A model generated the notes under the pieces. It ran no database searches and was not told the origin of the DNA. It worked only from the letters and a program-made list of their open reading frames with translations. A program made the translations under genes and the position numbers. A DNA stretch of 16,083 nt. Source: an uncultured Petrimonas sp. GTDB lineage: Bacteria > Bacteroidota > Bacteroidia > Bacteroidales > Dysgonomonadaceae. The stretch's first letter is position 1; each line of letters begins with the position of its first letter. Positions 15,380-16,083 of this stretch are shown here, in pieces. The DNA is taken from the NCBI GenBank assembly GCA_934621705.1, contig CAKTUP010000031.1, positions 1 to 16,083 on the forward strand, written 5' to 3'.

Positions 15380-16083
15380 ATGCACATAACCAACAATCAT
15401 ACACAGCCCGCTAAGTCCCTCTCTATGGGAGAGGGATTTAGGGAGAGGCATGAGAGGCATGAACCGCTAATCCGCGTCGGCATTTTATTGCATCAGCCGA
15501 AAATCGATTTCAAGTTATTGAGTACGTATCAGCTTGCCGGAAAAGAATTCCCCGCAGGCAATTATTCCGTAGAAATTTCCGAAGGAAAAATACTTTTTGA
15601 AGGAGAAAAATACGAATCTATTACCTTTGAAGCCGATGACCTTCACTCCGATTCATTTGAGCTGAAAAACGTAATTATCGGTGTAAATTTCCATTGGGAA
15701 CGAAAAGAAAATCAACGTTTTTTGGGCGGACTGAAATTTATTGTGGAAAACGATGCAATTTCCGCCGTAAACATCGTTTCGTTAGAAGATTATCTCACCA
15801 GCGTGATTTCGTCCGAAATGAGCGCCACCAGTTCTGAGGAATTGTTGAAAGCACACGCCGTAATTTCGCGAAGCTGGCTGCTGGCGCAAATCCAAAAGAA
15901 CAAATCCATTGAAAAAGATTACCAAACATCGTTTGTAACACCCACCGAAATCATTCGCTGGTACGACCGCGAAGACCACACCAATTTCGACGTCTGCGCC
16001 GACGACCATTGTCAACGTTATCAGGGAATTACCAAACAATCCACACCGTTGGTAAAGCAAGTTATCGACCAAACCCGCGGCGA
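15380..16083 (+). CDS. SpoIID/LytB-domain protein, 3' end outside the window
   Basis: 234 codons are visible and the frame is open at the edge. Family role: SpoIID is a peptidoglycan lytic transglycosylase in spore formers and LytB-type relatives stimulate amidases; the role in Bacteroidota is not established. The signature is SLEDYLTSVISSEMSATSSEELLKAHAVISRSWLL, described here by its core EDYLTSVISSEM (Glu146 in the catalytic position) and KAHAVISRSWL. DVCADDHCQRYQG fits the Cys/His region seen in the family. No signal peptide or membrane helix is visible. The first codons (MHITNNHTQPAKSLSMGEG) come from a dispersed repeat. An in-frame ATG at 15425 also lies inside it. The native start was probably near PLIRVGILLHQPK. 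It follows the glycosyltransferase gene. Confidence 0.88.
   Translation, partial: MHITNNHTQPAKSLSMGEGFRERHERHEPLIRVGILLHQPKIDFKLLSTYQLAGKEFPAGNYSVEISEGKILFEGEKYESITFEADDLHSDSFELKNVIIGVNFHWERKENQRFLGGLKFIVENDAISAVNIVSLEDYLTSVISSEMSATSSEELLKAHAVISRSWLLAQIQKNKSIEKDYQTSFVTPTEIIRWYDREDHTNFDVCADDHCQRYQGITKQSTPLVKQVIDQTRG
15398..15449 (+). repeat. CACAGCCCGC hairpin repeat, copy 3 (inside the SpoIID gene)
   Basis: It begins CATACACAGCCCGCTA (14 of 16 bases as in copies 1 and 2). An 8-bp hairpin TCCCTCTC with GAGAGGGA follows, then TTTAGGGAGAGG, a second G-rich arm. It is inside the reading frame and encodes HTQPAKSLSMGEGFRER. A 9-bp tandem AGAGGCATG follows at its right edge. Confidence 0.8.

Overview
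The window looks like a chromosomal segment from a member of Bacteroidota, most likely order Bacteroidales. Several genes are preceded by the TAnnTTTG promoter box typical of that phylum. Ribosome-binding sites are weak and A-rich, there are many lipoproteins, and DPP III carries the HECLGH variant described for Bacteroides. This placement rests on promoter style and protein resemblance, not on a search.

Layout. At the left edge, on the minus strand, is a C-terminally cut ADP-forming acyl/acetyl-CoA synthetase. It diverges from a lipoprotein dipeptidyl peptidase III (M49), which ends at a strong terminator and is followed by folC. Three minus-strand genes come next: two tandem paralogous lipoproteins ending in VVLIW, the second with five short helical repeats, and a DUF937/YidB-like protein. 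A plus-strand operon then carries thyA, folA (dihydrofolate reductase) and a 1009-residue secreted amidase interrupted by a golvesin-like domain. Immediately after its stop lies a 775-bp IS200/RAYT-like element: a Y1 (HUH) transposase between two direct copies of a ~160-bp nested inverted repeat. Then come an AT-rich orphan lipoprotein candidate, a family 2 glycosyltransferase, and a SpoIID/LytB-domain gene cut by the right edge.

How the genes work together. ThyA makes dihydrofolate while making dTMP, DHFR returns it to tetrahydrofolate, and FolC adds glutamates to it, so three folate enzymes lie within about 5 kb. The amidase and the SpoIID protein both belong to families that act on peptidoglycan, and a glycosyltransferase sits next to the SpoIID gene. 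DPP III and the acyl-CoA synthetase fit a peptide-fermenting lifestyle (inference).

Most notable signals. (1) A small G/C-rich hairpin repeat beginning CATTCACAGCCCGCCA occurs three times, always in the same orientation at the 5' end of a gene. Twice it is inside the open reading frame, so the DHFR and SpoIID proteins gain a repeat-encoded N-terminus (HSQPA / HTQPA). (2) The transposase element has unusually large nested ends whose four 17-bp tips match crosswise as perfect inverted repeats. (3) Several other small palindromic or tandem repeats sit in untranslated regions, so the genome appears rich in dispersed intergenic repeats. No rRNA, tRNA or CRISPR array was seen, and no gene-free stretch exceeds 300 bases.
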